Shown: piece by piece, positions 9,045-18,451 of the stretch | Numbering within the stretch: the first letter of the stretch is position 1 | Layout: each line of letters opens with the position of its first letter | Source: Gluconacetobacter liquefaciens | Lineage (GTDB): Bacteria > Pseudomonadota > Alphaproteobacteria > Acetobacterales > Acetobacteraceae | DNA: 64,000 nucleotides | Reading direction: 5' to 3' | NCBI RefSeq assembly: GCF_003350405.1 | Contig: NZ_QQAW01000006.1 | Span: 124,001-188,000, forward strand | Notes under the pieces: generated by a model | What the model was told of the DNA's origin: nothing | The model's input: the letters and a program-made list of their open reading frames with translations, nothing else | The model's database searches: none | Position numbers and translations under genes: made by a program

Positions 9045-10060
9045 GGTGTGCTATCAGGTCCCTTGGCCGCCAGGATGCGCGCCGCATCGGAGGCAGGCAG
9101 GTCATATCCAAAAAAATCATGATAAAATCTGACCGTTTCAGATATCATATCGATCTTCGCGAAACGATCCGGATATAGGATTTGCGCCGTCCACAGAAGC
9201 TGGAGCGGAAATTCCACTCCATAGCGGTCCCATGGAAACACCCCCGCCGGATTGCGATAGACCCGCTCCCCTCGCACCGCGCGCAGCCCGACCCATTGGG
9301 CAGCGGCTGGATCAAACACGCCAGCATCGCTCCCCAGAATGATAATGTCTGGATCCCATACCGCGATCTGTTCAACGGAAACTGGATGCATATTGCCAGA
9401 AATATCGGCCGCGTTCCGCCCGCCAGCCCGTGTGATCCACTCGTCGATAATCGTGTGTGTACCGTCAATCTTCAACGGAACCAACGACTGGATATGCAGC
9501 ACACGCGGACGGCGGGACTGCGGTATGTCAGTCACCGCCGATGCCACCCGGTCCCGCGTCGCATCCAGCATCGCCACATAGCGCCCGGCAATCTCATGAG
9601 CGCGCGGATCACCCAGTACCTCCGCCGTCAGCGCCACCGCCTGCCGCAACGACGCCTCATCGGTAAATCCCGCCTGCACCACCGGCAGCCCGATCCGCCG
9701 CATCGGCCCCAAAGCCGGTGAACCACTGGAGACGAACGCGACATCCACACCGGCATGGCGCAACATCTCCACATTCGGCACCACCCCGACCACACCCATC
9801 GCGCGATGCAATCCCGGCGCCACGCGATACATCCACGGCCGCGTCTCCGGCAGGTCGTTGGTCACGGCGATGCGCCCGCCCGCACCCAACATGATCGTCA
9901 CGGCATTGTGCGCAAACCACAGATCGGCGATCCGGACTGGGTGATCCGGCGCAAGCACACTCCGCCCCACCATATCCACGACTGTCCGTCCCTGCCCGAT
10001 CGCAGGCCAGACAATGCACGAAGCCACAGCAAGAATCCGCAAGCTGGCACATGGTCTCAT
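9041..10060 (-). CDS. Periplasmic substrate-binding protein of the FecCD-type importer
   Basis: The 339-residue protein starts with a signal peptide (MRPCASLRILAVASCIVWPAIGQG). Features of the helical-backbone (class III) binding proteins for siderophores or B12 follow: VDMVGRSVLAPDHPVRI near the N-terminus, RRIGLPVVQAG, and EQIAVWDPDIIILGS near residue 235. It would hand the ligand to the permease encoded next. A purine-rich site (GAGGGCCGGAA) precedes the ATG. Its upstream region is short because an IS5-family remnant ends about 90 bp away. A TonB-dependent receptor gene, often upstream of such operons, is not seen. Confidence 0.85.
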   Translation of the reverse strand: MRPCASLRILAVASCIVWPAIGQGRTVVDMVGRSVLAPDHPVRIADLWFAHNAVTIMLGAGGRIAVTNDLPETRPWMYRVAPGLHRAMGVVGVVPNVEMLRHAGVDVAFVSSGSPALGPMRRIGLPVVQAGFTDEASLRQAVALTAEVLGDPRAHEIAGRYVAMLDATRDRVASAVTDIPQSRRPRVLHIQSLVPLKIDGTHTIIDEWITRAGGRNAADISGNMHPVSVEQIAVWDPDIIILGSDAGVFDPAAAQWVGLRAVRGERVYRNPAGVFPWDRYGVEFPLQLLWTAQILYPDRFAKIDMISETVRFYHDFFGYDLPASDAARILAAKGPDSTP

Positions 10061-10118
10061 TTCCGGCCCTCTATTTGACAGTGGACTATATCCCGTCAGA
10101 TAGATTCGTCACCCCACG

Positions 10119-10816
10119 TTAATCTGCGGCAGTCGGATGCCTGAACCTTAGAGCCTGAATCAGAAAGTGGTTTGATTGATTTTTTTGCAGAACTCTGCGG
10201 ATATGAGCGATCATCAGCCACGCGTGTGATGAGGAGATTGTTGCCTCGACATCCCTCGTGAGGCGGCGGCAGCGTCCGAGCCATGCAAAGCTACGCTCCG
10301 CGATCCAGCGTTTTGCTAGGACGGCGAAGCCTTCGGCCCGATCGCTACGCTTGACGATCTCGATCATCCATCGGCCGAGTTCAGCCAGCGCAGCACGCAA
10401 CTTCTCGCCCGCATATCCCCCGTCACCGATCAGATGGCGAAGCCAGGGGAACAAGGAGCGTATCCTGGCCGCTTCCAGCGGCGCACCGTCACAATCCTGA
10501 ACGTCGACGGGATGCACGACAGCCGCCACGACATGATTCAGCGTGTCGGTCGCGATATGCCGCTTGCGTCCCTTGATCTTCTTGCCCGCGTCATAACCGC
10601 GTGGGCCGCCATTTTCAGAGGTTTTAACTGACTGGCTGTCGATAATGCCCACCGAAGGTGTCGCGTCCCACCGTCCTGCTCACGCGACAGGATCACGAGA
10701 ATATGGTTCATGGCCTCCCATCGTCCCTCGCTGATCCAACGTTAGAAATAGCCCTGTACGGCCGTGAAGGCGGGAAAGTGACGTGGCAATTGTCGCCACT
10801 GGCAGTCCGTGGTGAC
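10119..10816 (-). pseudogene. IS5-family transposase, broken
   Basis: The OrfB-like part (10119-10652, 177 codons from a GTG) carries IDSQSVKTSENGGPRGYDAGKK, the block GGYAGEKL and WIAERSFAWL, which belong to the DDE domain of IS5/IS427 transposases. Its last 11 codons run past the inverted repeat. Upstream in another frame is recognisable OrfA sequence (CQWRQLPRHFPAFTAV, then RWISEGRWEAMNHIL). OrfA is interrupted by an in-frame TAA at 10744-10742 where relatives have Tyr, and it has no start. The OrfA-to-OrfB shift at about 10670 is a -1 change. This family uses programmed frameshifting, so the shift alone is not damage, but the stop and the missing N-terminus are. Confidence 0.75.
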
Positions 10817-10828
10817 GATTCAGAACTC
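10151..10828 (-). mobile_element. Degenerate IS5-family (IS427-like) insertion sequence remnant
   Basis: The left boundary is placed at GAGCCTGAATCAGAAAG (10151-10167). A weak inverted match, GATTCAGAACTC (10817-10828), marks the likely right end. Between them on the minus strand lies transposase sequence from the middle of OrfA to the end of OrfB. The N-terminal part of OrfA is missing, so the element is internally or terminally deleted. No clear target duplication is seen. IS5-family copies of this type are common in acetic acid bacteria. It separates the iron-importer operon from gloA. Confidence 0.7.
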
Positions 10829-10868
10829 TCAGAAAAATACACCTGTAGTGCTAAAGTATTGAGCACTT

Positions 10869-10901
10869 GACTCGGAGAGCGCATGAAACATGCGCAGAGT
10901 C
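10869..10901. other. Hairpin between IS remnant and gloA
   Basis: GCGCATG-AAA-CATGCGC (10879-10895) is a perfect 7-bp stem with a 3-base loop, framed by GACTC (10869-10873) and GAGTC (10897-10901). It lies 24 bp downstream of the gloA stop as read on the minus strand, but no T-run follows on that strand, so it is a weak candidate for a rho-independent terminator. It could instead stabilise the 3' end of the lpx-gloA message. Confidence 0.4.
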
Positions 10902-10924
10902 GCTACCTGCCCGCGTTTTTGGAC

Positions 10925-11320
10925 TCAAACTCGGGGTCTCTGAATCAGTTCGATCTTGTACCCGTCAGGGTCTTCAACAAAGGCAATGACGGTAGTGCCA
11001 AATTTCACGGGTCCGGCCTCGCGGGTAATTTTACCGCCACCTGCCCGCACCGCTTCAACCGTCGCCGCAACATCCGGTACGCCGACCGCAAAATGACCGA
11101 ATCCAGTGCCGACTTGGTATCCGTCATCTTCACCCCAGTTATAGGTCAGTTCAATTTCTGCCTGGCCTGCCTCGTTGTCAGCATAACCGATGAAGACCAA
11201 GGTATATTTACCCTCGGGTACGTCGCGTCGGCGCAATTCATGCATACCGAGGAGCTTATAGAAAGCGATGCTAGTATCGAGATTATGGACACGCACCATT
11301 GTGTGCAGATAGGTAGCCAT
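10925..11320 (-). CDS. gloA: Lactoylglutathione lyase (glyoxalase I)
   Basis: The 131-residue enzyme isomerises the hemithioacetal of methylglyoxal and glutathione to S-lactoylglutathione. The metal ligands of the E. coli type are all present: His6 (YLHTMVRV), Glu in IELTYNWG, His in GFGHFAVGV and Glu in GYKIELI. The conserved [21 protein letters not shown] region is intact. The start at 11320 is chosen because AGGAG lies 7 bp upstream; an ATG two codons earlier (11326) lies too close to it. It is the last gene of the lpx block, just after lpxI. Confidence 0.93.
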   Translation of the reverse strand: MATYLHTMVRVHNLDTSIAFYKLLGMHELRRRDVPEGKYTLVFIGYADNEAGQAEIELTYNWGEDDGYQVGTGFGHFAVGVPDVAATVEAVRAGGGKITREAGPVKFGTTVIAFVEDPDGYKIELIQRPRV

Positions 11321-11330
11321 CGTCATTCTC

Positions 11331-12203
11331 CTATGTGGTTGGCATACCCGCCGCCCCTTCATCAATCCCCATCAGGAACAGGCCGGCTTCGTCGGCAGCA
11401 GCAATGCAGGCCGCCGAATCGATCATCAGAGTCGCACCTGCTTGAAAGGCAATGCCACGCAGTCCAACCTCTGCAGCACGCCGGACGGTATCCGATCCAA
11501 TCGTCGGCAGATCGGCGCGGAAATCCTGCCCAGGTTTGAGCATCTTGACTAGAACACCACCTGGCCGGCCCGGTTGCCTGCATTCTCCCGCCCGAAGCAG
11601 CATCCGATCAGTACCTTCCATTGCCTCGACGGCCAGCACCAAACCATCCTGCACCACGCAACCCTGCCCGATGTCCAGCCGCCCGATCGCTTCGACGACA
11701 TCCTGACCGCGACGGATGTCGGCCAAGGCTCGCAAATCGGGCTGGATACGCCCCAATACGCCAGAACGCCCAACTGAGCCCGAAAGAAACTCGTGGGCAC
11801 CATGAATAACAAAGCCCTCTTCGGTCAGCACACGCATGATCGCCGCGAGCAATCCATCATCACCTGAGAACAGCGCCCGTCCGATTCGTCCCATGATCCG
11901 CACACCCGCAGCATCAGGGCGAAGATCGGAAAAAGACGGCCGACGCACTGGTCCGATCAAGACCAAGTCTCGGCACCCTTCCGCTCGCAGACAGGACAGG
12001 ATCTCACCGGCAGCAGCCAGCCTGATATACCGGTGCGGCCAAGGTTCGATCACGCGAGGTTCGGCAAAATCCTGAAACCCAACGATGAAGACGCGACACC
12101 CAAGCCCTTCCACAGTACGCGCTATCTGCCCCGGCAACGGCCCCCCTCCGGCCAAAATGCCCAAGCAGCTTCCGGCGAGTCTCGGGCCGCCACCGACAAC
12201 CAT
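11331..12203 (-). CDS. lpxI: UDP-2,3-diacylglucosamine pyrophosphatase LpxI
   Basis: The 290-residue protein (DUF1009/LpxI family) cleaves UDP-2,3-diacylglucosamine to lipid X and UMP, the fourth step of lipid A synthesis, in bacteria that lack LpxH. The N-terminal half has [16 protein letters not shown] and [18 protein letters not shown]; the C-terminal half has [34 protein letters not shown] in pieces, and [22 protein letters not shown]. The length matches the family. It follows lpxA by 24 bp and is followed by gloA. The expected next gene, lpxB, is not here. Confidence 0.92.
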   Translation of the reverse strand: MVVGGGPRLAGSCLGILAGGGPLPGQIARTVEGLGCRVFIVGFQDFAEPRVIEPWPHRYIRLAAAGEILSCLRAEGCRDLVLIGPVRRPSFSDLRPDAAGVRIMGRIGRALFSGDDGLLAAIMRVLTEEGFVIHGAHEFLSGSVGRSGVLGRIQPDLRALADIRRGQDVVEAIGRLDIGQGCVVQDGLVLAVEAMEGTDRMLLRAGECRQPGRPGGVLVKMLKPGQDFRADLPTIGSDTVRRAAEVGLRGIAFQAGATLMIDSAACIAAADEAGLFLMGIDEGAAGMPTT

Positions 12204-12227
12204 TACCGATGCCCTGTCCGCGCCCTA

Positions 12228-13082
12228 TTATACCCCGTCAGATTCGATCGATGCGGCACCACCACCAGCGACTCGCACTAATCCGCGATGACTTGGAGCT
12301 TCGATGAAGGTTAAAATCTCAGCCACCTTCGGCTCATCACTATATTCCGTCCGTACCGAAGCCATACGCTGGCTGAACGCCGTCGAGTTTTCTTCCATCG
12401 CGCGGGGGTAGAGGGCGCGGAACGCACGCCGCAAGCGATGCATCTCTTCGGCTTGCACGCCATTACGCTTTAGCCAAATCCAATGCAGCCCGACCAAGCG
12501 GGCTCGATTTCCCAACACACTGCCATAGGGAATAACATCAGCCTCGACACCGCAGACGCCGCCGACCAGCGCCGCATGACCGATACGCACGAACTGATGC
12601 AGTGCCGCCGCCCCCATGATACGCGCGTGGTCACCGATTGTGACATGCCCTCCCATGACAACATTGTTCACGATGATCACACTGTTCCCCAGCAAGCAGT
12701 CATGCGCAACGTGAGAATTGGCCATGATCAGACAATCGTCACCCACGCGTGTCACGCCGGTGCCGGTCGCAGTGCCACGATGGATAGTCACATGCTCGCG
12801 GATCACGGTTCGTGCTCCGATGATACAGCGTGTCGCCTCACCTCGGTATTTCAGGTCCTGAGGTGCCATGCCGATCGTAGTGAATGGATAACAGACCACT
12901 TCGGGGCCAATCCGCGTATGACCATCGACGATCACGTTGGCGATCAAATGCACACCATCTTCGATCACAACATCGGGACCAATCGAACACCATGGACCAA
13001 TCCGGACCCCATGCCCAATCACAGCCCCGTCCGCGACGATCGAGGAAGGATGTATCTCTGCGGCTCGGCTTACTGAGTCCAT
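12228..13082 (-). CDS. lpxA: UDP-N-acetylglucosamine O-acyltransferase LpxA
   Basis: The 284-residue enzyme transfers a 3-hydroxyacyl chain from ACP to UDP-GlcNAc, the first step of lipid A synthesis. Hexapeptide repeats of the left-handed beta helix run from IHPSSIVADGAVIG to about residue 190. The catalytic His lies in VTIHRGTATG, and the C-terminal helical domain starts at GLHWIWLKRNGV. The ATG at 13082 fits the usual distance to IHP, but its ribosome site is poor. A TTG at 13100 has GGGAGAG just upstream and is a real alternative. The frame stays open further upstream to a GTG at 13232, without family resemblance. Confidence 0.92.
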   Translation of the reverse strand: MDSVSRAAEIHPSSIVADGAVIGHGVRIGPWCSIGPDVVIEDGVHLIANVIVDGHTRIGPEVVCYPFTTIGMAPQDLKYRGEATRCIIGARTVIREHVTIHRGTATGTGVTRVGDDCLIMANSHVAHDCLLGNSVIIVNNVVMGGHVTIGDHARIMGAAALHQFVRIGHAALVGGVCGVEADVIPYGSVLGNRARLVGLHWIWLKRNGVQAEEMHRLRRAFRALYPRAMEENSTAFSQRMASVRTEYSDEPKVAEILTFIEAPSHRGLVRVAGGGAASIESDGV

Positions 13083-13289
13083 TTGTGCCAAATCGGTCAA
13101 TATGCTCTCCCACAGCGGGGCTCGGCCCAGAACCGCCTGCGTGTCGATGCCTCGGTTCAGCCTGCGTTCATCTTTAGCGCGGCAATCTCTCGTCAAGCAC
13201 CGCATACCAACGAACCGGATATCGCATTCCACGCTAGGAGGAAACTATTGCCCCGCAACGGAACGTTTCAAGCCGACTCAGCGGCAGCT

Positions 13290-13778
13290 TCAGCCCATAA
13301 TCATCGCACTGAATGTCGCCTCGGCCACTGATACGCCATCCACTCGTGCAATGCCCTTGAATTTCCAGACATTAGCACGGCTGCGTTCCTTCTCGACATG
13401 GATCCGCAACTGATCGCCTGGTTCCACCGGGCGGCGGAACTTGGCTCCGTCGATGGTCATGAAATAGACCAATTTACCTTCAAAGGCCGCCCCTAAGGTC
13501 AATACGACGAGAGTCGCCGCCGTCTGTGCCATCGCCTCGATTATCAGCACACCGGGCATTACAGGGCGGGATGGAAAATGCCCCTGGAAATGCGGTTCAC
13601 TTGCGGTAACATTCTTGATGCCTACAGCGGAAGAACCCAGAATTATATCGACCATTCGATCGATCAACAGGAACGGATAGCGATGAGGAATCGCCTCCAT
13701 AATCCGCATCACGTCGATCGACTCAATACTCGTCGTCGGGCTATCGCCCCCCGCGGGAACCTCTACTTCTTTATTCAC
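13290..13778 (-). CDS. fabZ: 3-hydroxyacyl-ACP dehydratase FabZ
   Basis: This hot-dog-fold enzyme dehydrates 3-hydroxyacyl-ACP and competes with LpxA and LpxD for the same substrate. The core starts at [21 protein letters not shown], with catalytic His in PHRYPF and Glu in [22 protein letters not shown] and [11 protein letters not shown] follow. No good ATG exists near the expected N-terminus. The GTG at 13778 gives 162 residues and the GTG at 13820 gives 176; neither has a strong ribosome site. It lies between lpxD and lpxA, the standard order. Confidence 0.9.
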   Translation of the reverse strand: MNKEVEVPAGGDSPTTSIESIDVMRIMEAIPHRYPFLLIDRMVDIILGSSAVGIKNVTASEPHFQGHFPSRPVMPGVLIIEAMAQTAATLVVLTLGAAFEGKLVYFMTIDGAKFRRPVEPGDQLRIHVEKERSRANVWKFKGIARVDGVSVAEATFSAMIMG

Positions 13779-13872
13779 GTCGTCCGACCATATTTTGCTC
13801 AGGACGGCAGGTCCAAGCACCTTTTCATACGAACACCCACCTATCCCGGTTGAATTCCGGGGGCCTGCTGTC

Positions 13873-14946
13873 TCAGGCCTCTCCTCCACCGTCGCGCGGC
13901 GTCTTTTTCGCCAAGCGCCGCAACACTGCCACATTCCGAAAAAACTCCCGGAATGGCATCGCGGGACTGCCGATAACATCAGCCCCAGCCTCCACGTCCG
14001 ACATCACTCCACATTGCGCACCGATCCGGGCTTTGGTGCCGATACGAATATGGCCAATCAAGCCAGCCTGGGCGGCAACGGTAACGAAATCGCCGAGTTC
14101 CGTAGATCCTGATATCCCCGCCTGAGAAACCACGATACAGCAGCGACCCAAGCGCGCATTATGACCAATCTGCACCAGATTGTCGAGGCGCGAGCCTGCG
14201 CCGATAATAGTGTCTTGTGACGAGCCACGGTCTATCGTGGAGTTTGCCCCGACTTCGACCCCATCCTCCAAGATCACACGCCCCAATTGTGGAACAGTCT
14301 CGAAACCGTCAGGACCCACAGCAAAACCAAATCCTTCCTGACCGATTCTTACCCCTGCCAGCAACGTCACCCGATCACCCAAAAACGCATGTGATACGCA
14401 GGTATGGGCGCCCACTCTACATCGCTCACCAATCCTTACTCCTTCACCGATCACCGCGTGCGAATCGATTCTGGTCTCTGCCCCGATGGATGCTCGCGCT
14501 CCGATCACAACGAAGGGACCGATCTGCGCCGAAGGATCGACGACAGCCTCCGTTCCCAACAACGCCGTCGGATGAATGCCTGGAACCACGGCTGGCGCCG
14601 GATGAAACAGGCTAGCCACCCGTGCCCATGCTAGATAGGGCGCCTGACAGACCAACCCGACCGTATTCTTGGGCAATCGGTCGACAAAAGCCTGACCCAG
14701 AAGCACTACACCGGCGCGCGTCTGCTCCAGCAACGGTGCATAGCGGCGATTATCCAAGAAACTGACATCCTGTGGGCCAGCCGATTGCAGCGGCGCTATA
14801 CCGACATACAGTCTATCGGAATCAACGCCGTCATCCCCAACGATTTGAGCACCCGCACATTCCGCCAGCTTCTGGAGCGAAAACGGGCCGTTTCGCTCGA
14901 AGAATCGCTCATCACCCGGCAGGGCGGCGTCGACCTGCCCTTTCAT
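13873..14946 (-). CDS. lpxD: UDP-3-O-(3-hydroxyacyl)glucosamine N-acyltransferase LpxD
   Basis: The 357-residue enzyme adds the second 3-hydroxyacyl chain to the glucosamine nitrogen in lipid A synthesis. The N-terminal uridine-binding domain has [32 protein letters not shown] and GIHPTALL. The hexapeptide-repeat helix covers about 115-300 and contains [21 protein letters not shown] in pieces, [10 protein letters not shown] and the catalytic His in [10 protein letters not shown]. The short C-terminal helix ([14 protein letters not shown]) is complete. It is 15 bp downstream of the skp-like gene. Confidence 0.94.
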   Translation of the reverse strand: MKGQVDAALPGDERFFERNGPFSLQKLAECAGAQIVGDDGVDSDRLYVGIAPLQSAGPQDVSFLDNRRYAPLLEQTRAGVVLLGQAFVDRLPKNTVGLVCQAPYLAWARVASLFHPAPAVVPGIHPTALLGTEAVVDPSAQIGPFVVIGARASIGAETRIDSHAVIGEGVRIGERCRVGAHTCVSHAFLGDRVTLLAGVRIGQEGFGFAVGPDGFETVPQLGRVILEDGVEVGANSTIDRGSSQDTIIGAGSRLDNLVQIGHNARLGRCCIVVSQAGISGSTELGDFVTVAAQAGLIGHIRIGTKARIGAQCGVMSDVEAGADVIGSPAMPFREFFRNVAVLRRLAKKTPRDGGGEA

Positions 14947-14961
14947 TCCCAGCTGCGCCCC

Positions 14962-15870
14962 TCAGTGATGTGCCGCCGCGGGCGCAGCCGCGGCAGGAGT
15001 TTGAGGTGACGCTACCGGGGCCGGGGCCTCCTGCTGCTGACGTTCGACATCGGCGGTGGTGGGCATCGTGCCTGACTTTGCCAACACTTCGGGATCGACA
15101 TTGGCCGCCGGGATAAACACCGTCGGCAATACCTTGTTCAGTTGATCGGCAACTTGCTGGGTTATGTCCAACCCGTCTTGGCTTAGAGCCACCTGCTCGC
15201 GATGCAGGATCAGGTTCATTCCCCGACTGCTCGCCACCTGACGAATGATCTGAACCAGTTCACGCTCAATCTGCCCCAGCGAGACCTGAGCCGCTTCCTG
15301 AACCACGCGATTGCGGTTACGGAAATCACGCTGGGCGCTGATTACACGCTCCTGCAGATGACGCTCGCGCTGCTGAATCTGATCAGAAGCCATATTCTTC
15401 GCCTGAGCCTGCAGCTTCTGCTGCTCGTCTCGCCAGCCGGCTTGCTCCTTCTGCGCATCGCGCGCCAGTTCATCACGCCGCCCCCCCAGCACGCGCTCAG
15501 CCTGCTGCGCGGCACTGGAAAGGCGCATTACGTCGGGCACGCTGATCACGCCAATCACAGGTACTGGCGGTGCGACGCCACGCGGAATATCGGGCGACGG
15601 CGGTACAGGCGGTAGCGGCAGCACAGGCGGTGTCTGGGATTGGGCCTCATCCCCGTCGGCAGGGGAAGCAGGCATCGGAACCGGCGCAGTGCGAGCCGGG
15701 CTACGGGGAGCCGACGCAGCCGGGCCGGGCTGGGCAGTCTTGGGAACGAACCAACCGGCATTTCCACCGGAAGCCGCTGCCCCCTGCGCCCATGCCGGAA
15801 CACAGGCCGTGCCACCGTATGACAGCACCACAGCCGCGACCAGAGCGGATACGCCACGTGAACGAAGCAT
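14962..15870 (-). CDS. Skp/OmpH-family periplasmic chaperone, with extended proline-rich flanks
   Basis: The ATG at 15870, preceded by GAGGTG, gives 302 residues with a signal peptide ending at about AWAQG. After a proline-rich linker (about 35-100), the OmpH-like part starts at IGVISVPDVMRLSSAAQQAE. A long charged coiled coil follows (QEQAGWRDEQQKLQAQAKN-type, about 130-200), then MNLILHREQVALS and DITQQVADQLNKVLP. The tail is Ala/Pro/Gln-rich. Skp holds unfolded outer-membrane proteins, and its position between bamA and lpxD is the conserved one. At 302 residues it is nearly twice the E. coli protein; the extra length is in the linker and tail. Confidence 0.85.
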   Translation of the reverse strand: MLRSRGVSALVAAVVLSYGGTACVPAWAQGAAASGGNAGWFVPKTAQPGPAASAPRSPARTAPVPMPASPADGDEAQSQTPPVLPLPPVPPSPDIPRGVAPPVPVIGVISVPDVMRLSSAAQQAERVLGGRRDELARDAQKEQAGWRDEQQKLQAQAKNMASDQIQQRERHLQERVISAQRDFRNRNRVVQEAAQVSLGQIERELVQIIRQVASSRGMNLILHREQVALSQDGLDITQQVADQLNKVLPTVFIPAANVDPEVLAKSGTMPTTADVERQQQEAPAPVASPQTPAAAAPAAAHH

Positions 15871-15877
15871 TGTCACC

Positions 15878-18298
15878 TCAGAATTGCTGGCCGAAGCCGA
15901 AGCGGAACAATTGGGTCCGGTCATGTTTCTGCTTCAGGACCGGAATACCAAGGTCGATATTGATCAGGCCGAATGGGCTTTTCCACGCGAAACCTACGCC
16001 AGTACTGACACGGGGCGTCAACGTGTCACCATAAACCGGCGTATAACGGGGCATGTCTTGCGGATAGGCAGTATAGCGATTCCGCACACGGAGACCGTCC
16101 AAACCACCCATATCTACGAAATAACGGCCGCGTATCCCCATATCCGCCCCGAAAGGCATAGGGAAATTAAGGGTAGCCGAGGCGGTATAGAGGAAGCGGC
16201 CGCCGACGAAATCCTCCTGCGAATGCATCGCATAGGACTGGCCGTTCCAAGTATAAGCTGGAATACCCATGCTACGTGGCCCGGCACCACCGTCCAAGAA
16301 GCCGCGCAGTGTATTGCCGCCTAGATAGAAGTTGTCGATGATGTCACTACGGCCACCACCCCAGTTGGCTATCTCGCCCGCACCAGCCGTCAACGCCAGT
16401 GTCCAGTCATGGTTACCCGTGAGGTCGTCCATCGGAATATAGTAACCAAGATCCACCTTGCCGCGCACATATCGTTCGTTACCGCCCAAACCAGCGAAAT
16501 CACCGCCAAGTCTTACGACGTAGCCGCTATGTGGCTGCATGCGGTTATCTCGTGTATCGTACGTGATGGTCGTGCTGAGTTGGGACAGCAGCGACCAGCC
16601 GGTCTGGTCGAGAACATACCATGATGCATCGCTGTACGCGTTATCAACGTGACGATCTGTCAGCGTGTAACTCCAAGACTGCGACAGACGGTTAGTGTAT
16701 GCATACCCCATCCTCAGCGTTATACCGTAGCGCCCTTCCGAATAGTTCTGGTAAGTCTGGTAATTATTCTCAATGACGAACAGATCGACACCAGCAACCA
16801 AGTTACGGTTCAGGAAATATGGATCGCTGACCGACACGTCCGCCTGCCGCTGGTAATAGGCCATCGTCCCGGAAATTCCAGCATCGACGCCCGATCCCAG
16901 CAGATTATGCTGCTTCAGTCCAATATTACCGAGAATCCCCACATCGGTCGAATAGCCCCCCCCCAGCGAGAATTCGCCTGTTGGCTTCTCGACGACATTA
17001 ACCGCGACGTTCGTTCGATCTGGAGCAGAGCCCGGTGTCTGGTCAACCGAAACGGTACTGAAGAAACCCAGATCCTGCAGGATTGCCTTGGTGTATTTCC
17101 GCTCGGTGGGAGTGTAAGGGTCACCTTCAGACATCGGGATCTGGCGACGGATCACCGAATCCTGGGTAATCGTGTTGCCATTGATATCGATCCGCTCAAC
17201 ATAGGCTCGTGGCCCTTCGCTCACATCGAACAGAAGGTCCACAACGCGCTTTTCAGGGTTGCGGGCTATTTCTGGCCGAACCATCGCAAACGGGTATCCC
17301 TGTCCCTGCAAAATCTCCTGCATGTCAGTCGCATTATGCTGCACTGCGCTGCCGTCGTACCATTGGTTCGCAAACAACTCGATATATTTGCGCATTGATA
17401 CCGCGCTGACATGCTTCAGCGACGAGCGAATATTTACCTTGCCTAAGCGGTAGCGCGGCCCTTCATCCACCGTGAAGGTCACATAGAATGATTTGCGATC
17501 AGGCGAGAGTTCGCCCGTCTGGTTGCGCACCTGGAAATCGACGAATCCATTGCGGAGGTAAAATCGGCGCAATAGCTCAGAATCATACCGGATACGCTCG
17601 GGATTATATTCATCGGACGAGGCGAAGAAACGATACCATGCTGTCTCCTTCGAGGATATGACCTGAGCCAGACGGGCCTCGCTGAACGCCTTGTTGCCAA
17701 CGAATGAAATCTTGTGTATTAGCGTCTGTTGGGCTTCATTGATCTGGAAGACCACATCAACCCGATTATGAGCCAGTCGGATAATCTGCGGTGTTACCGT
17801 TGCAGCATACCGGGCCTTGCTGGCGTAGACCTCCAGGATCTTCTTGCGATCGGCCGCCGTGATCTGGGTGGAGAACACCGCGCGCGGACGCAACGCAATC
17901 ACCTTACGCAGATCCTCGTCCTTCGCAGCATGGTTGCCCTCAAAAGCAATGCGATTGACAATCGGATTCTCGGCCAAACGTACTTGAAGCACATCACCCG
18001 CACGATGCAATGTTACGTCCCGGAACAGACCGGTAGCATACAATGTCTTCAGCGAACGATCGAGTTGGTCCTGATTGAACGGATCCCCAGGCTGCACCAC
18101 CATATAAGACAGCACGGTACTGGTCTCGATCCGGTCATTACCGGTGACCTTTATTGCTTCGATAATGCCGCCGGATCGAGCCGTGTGTGCCGCCGGAGCA
18201 TGATCTGCCGCCACTCCTCGCCGAGCCTCGGCGGACCCGGCAAGAAACAACGGTACGAGGCAGACCGACGCAAGAAGCGTTGAACGTTTAGTCGGCAA
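15878..18298 (-). CDS. bamA: Outer membrane protein assembly factor BamA
   Basis: BamA inserts beta-barrel proteins into the outer membrane. Five POTRA domains fill about residues 45-400, starting with IIEAIKVTGNDRIETSTVLSYM in pieces. A 16-strand Omp85 barrel follows, with TGEFSLGGGYSTD at its start, LRGF (the VRGF/Y lid motif) and the C-terminal FRFGFGQQF ending in Phe. No ATG is near the start. The TTG at 18298, with GGGGGAAG 6 bp upstream, gives a clean signal peptide (PTKRSTLLASVCLVPLFLAGSAEA) and 806 residues. A GTG at 18349 is also open. The gene is 7 bp upstream of the skp-like gene. Confidence 0.94.
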   Translation of the reverse strand: MPTKRSTLLASVCLVPLFLAGSAEARRGVAADHAPAAHTARSGGIIEAIKVTGNDRIETSTVLSYMVVQPGDPFNQDQLDRSLKTLYATGLFRDVTLHRAGDVLQVRLAENPIVNRIAFEGNHAAKDEDLRKVIALRPRAVFSTQITAADRKKILEVYASKARYAATVTPQIIRLAHNRVDVVFQINEAQQTLIHKISFVGNKAFSEARLAQVISSKETAWYRFFASSDEYNPERIRYDSELLRRFYLRNGFVDFQVRNQTGELSPDRKSFYVTFTVDEGPRYRLGKVNIRSSLKHVSAVSMRKYIELFANQWYDGSAVQHNATDMQEILQGQGYPFAMVRPEIARNPEKRVVDLLFDVSEGPRAYVERIDINGNTITQDSVIRRQIPMSEGDPYTPTERKYTKAILQDLGFFSTVSVDQTPGSAPDRTNVAVNVVEKPTGEFSLGGGYSTDVGILGNIGLKQHNLLGSGVDAGISGTMAYYQRQADVSVSDPYFLNRNLVAGVDLFVIENNYQTYQNYSEGRYGITLRMGYAYTNRLSQSWSYTLTDRHVDNAYSDASWYVLDQTGWSLLSQLSTTITYDTRDNRMQPHSGYVVRLGGDFAGLGGNERYVRGKVDLGYYIPMDDLTGNHDWTLALTAGAGEIANWGGGRSDIIDNFYLGGNTLRGFLDGGAGPRSMGIPAYTWNGQSYAMHSQEDFVGGRFLYTASATLNFPMPFGADMGIRGRYFVDMGGLDGLRVRNRYTAYPQDMPRYTPVYGDTLTPRVSTGVGFAWKSPFGLINIDLGIPVLKQKHDRTQLFRFGFGQQF

Positions 18299-18451
18299 AT
18301 TCAGCTTCCCCCAAACCAGACGCTCTGCGAACTCATAACCGCACCACACAAACAGAGTCGTAGTGCACGGGGTTGATCATATCCGCTTGGCGGACGTATC
18401 CGAAATCGCCCCCCTCGCGCAAGCACCCGCATGCTCGAATATGCGAGCGCG

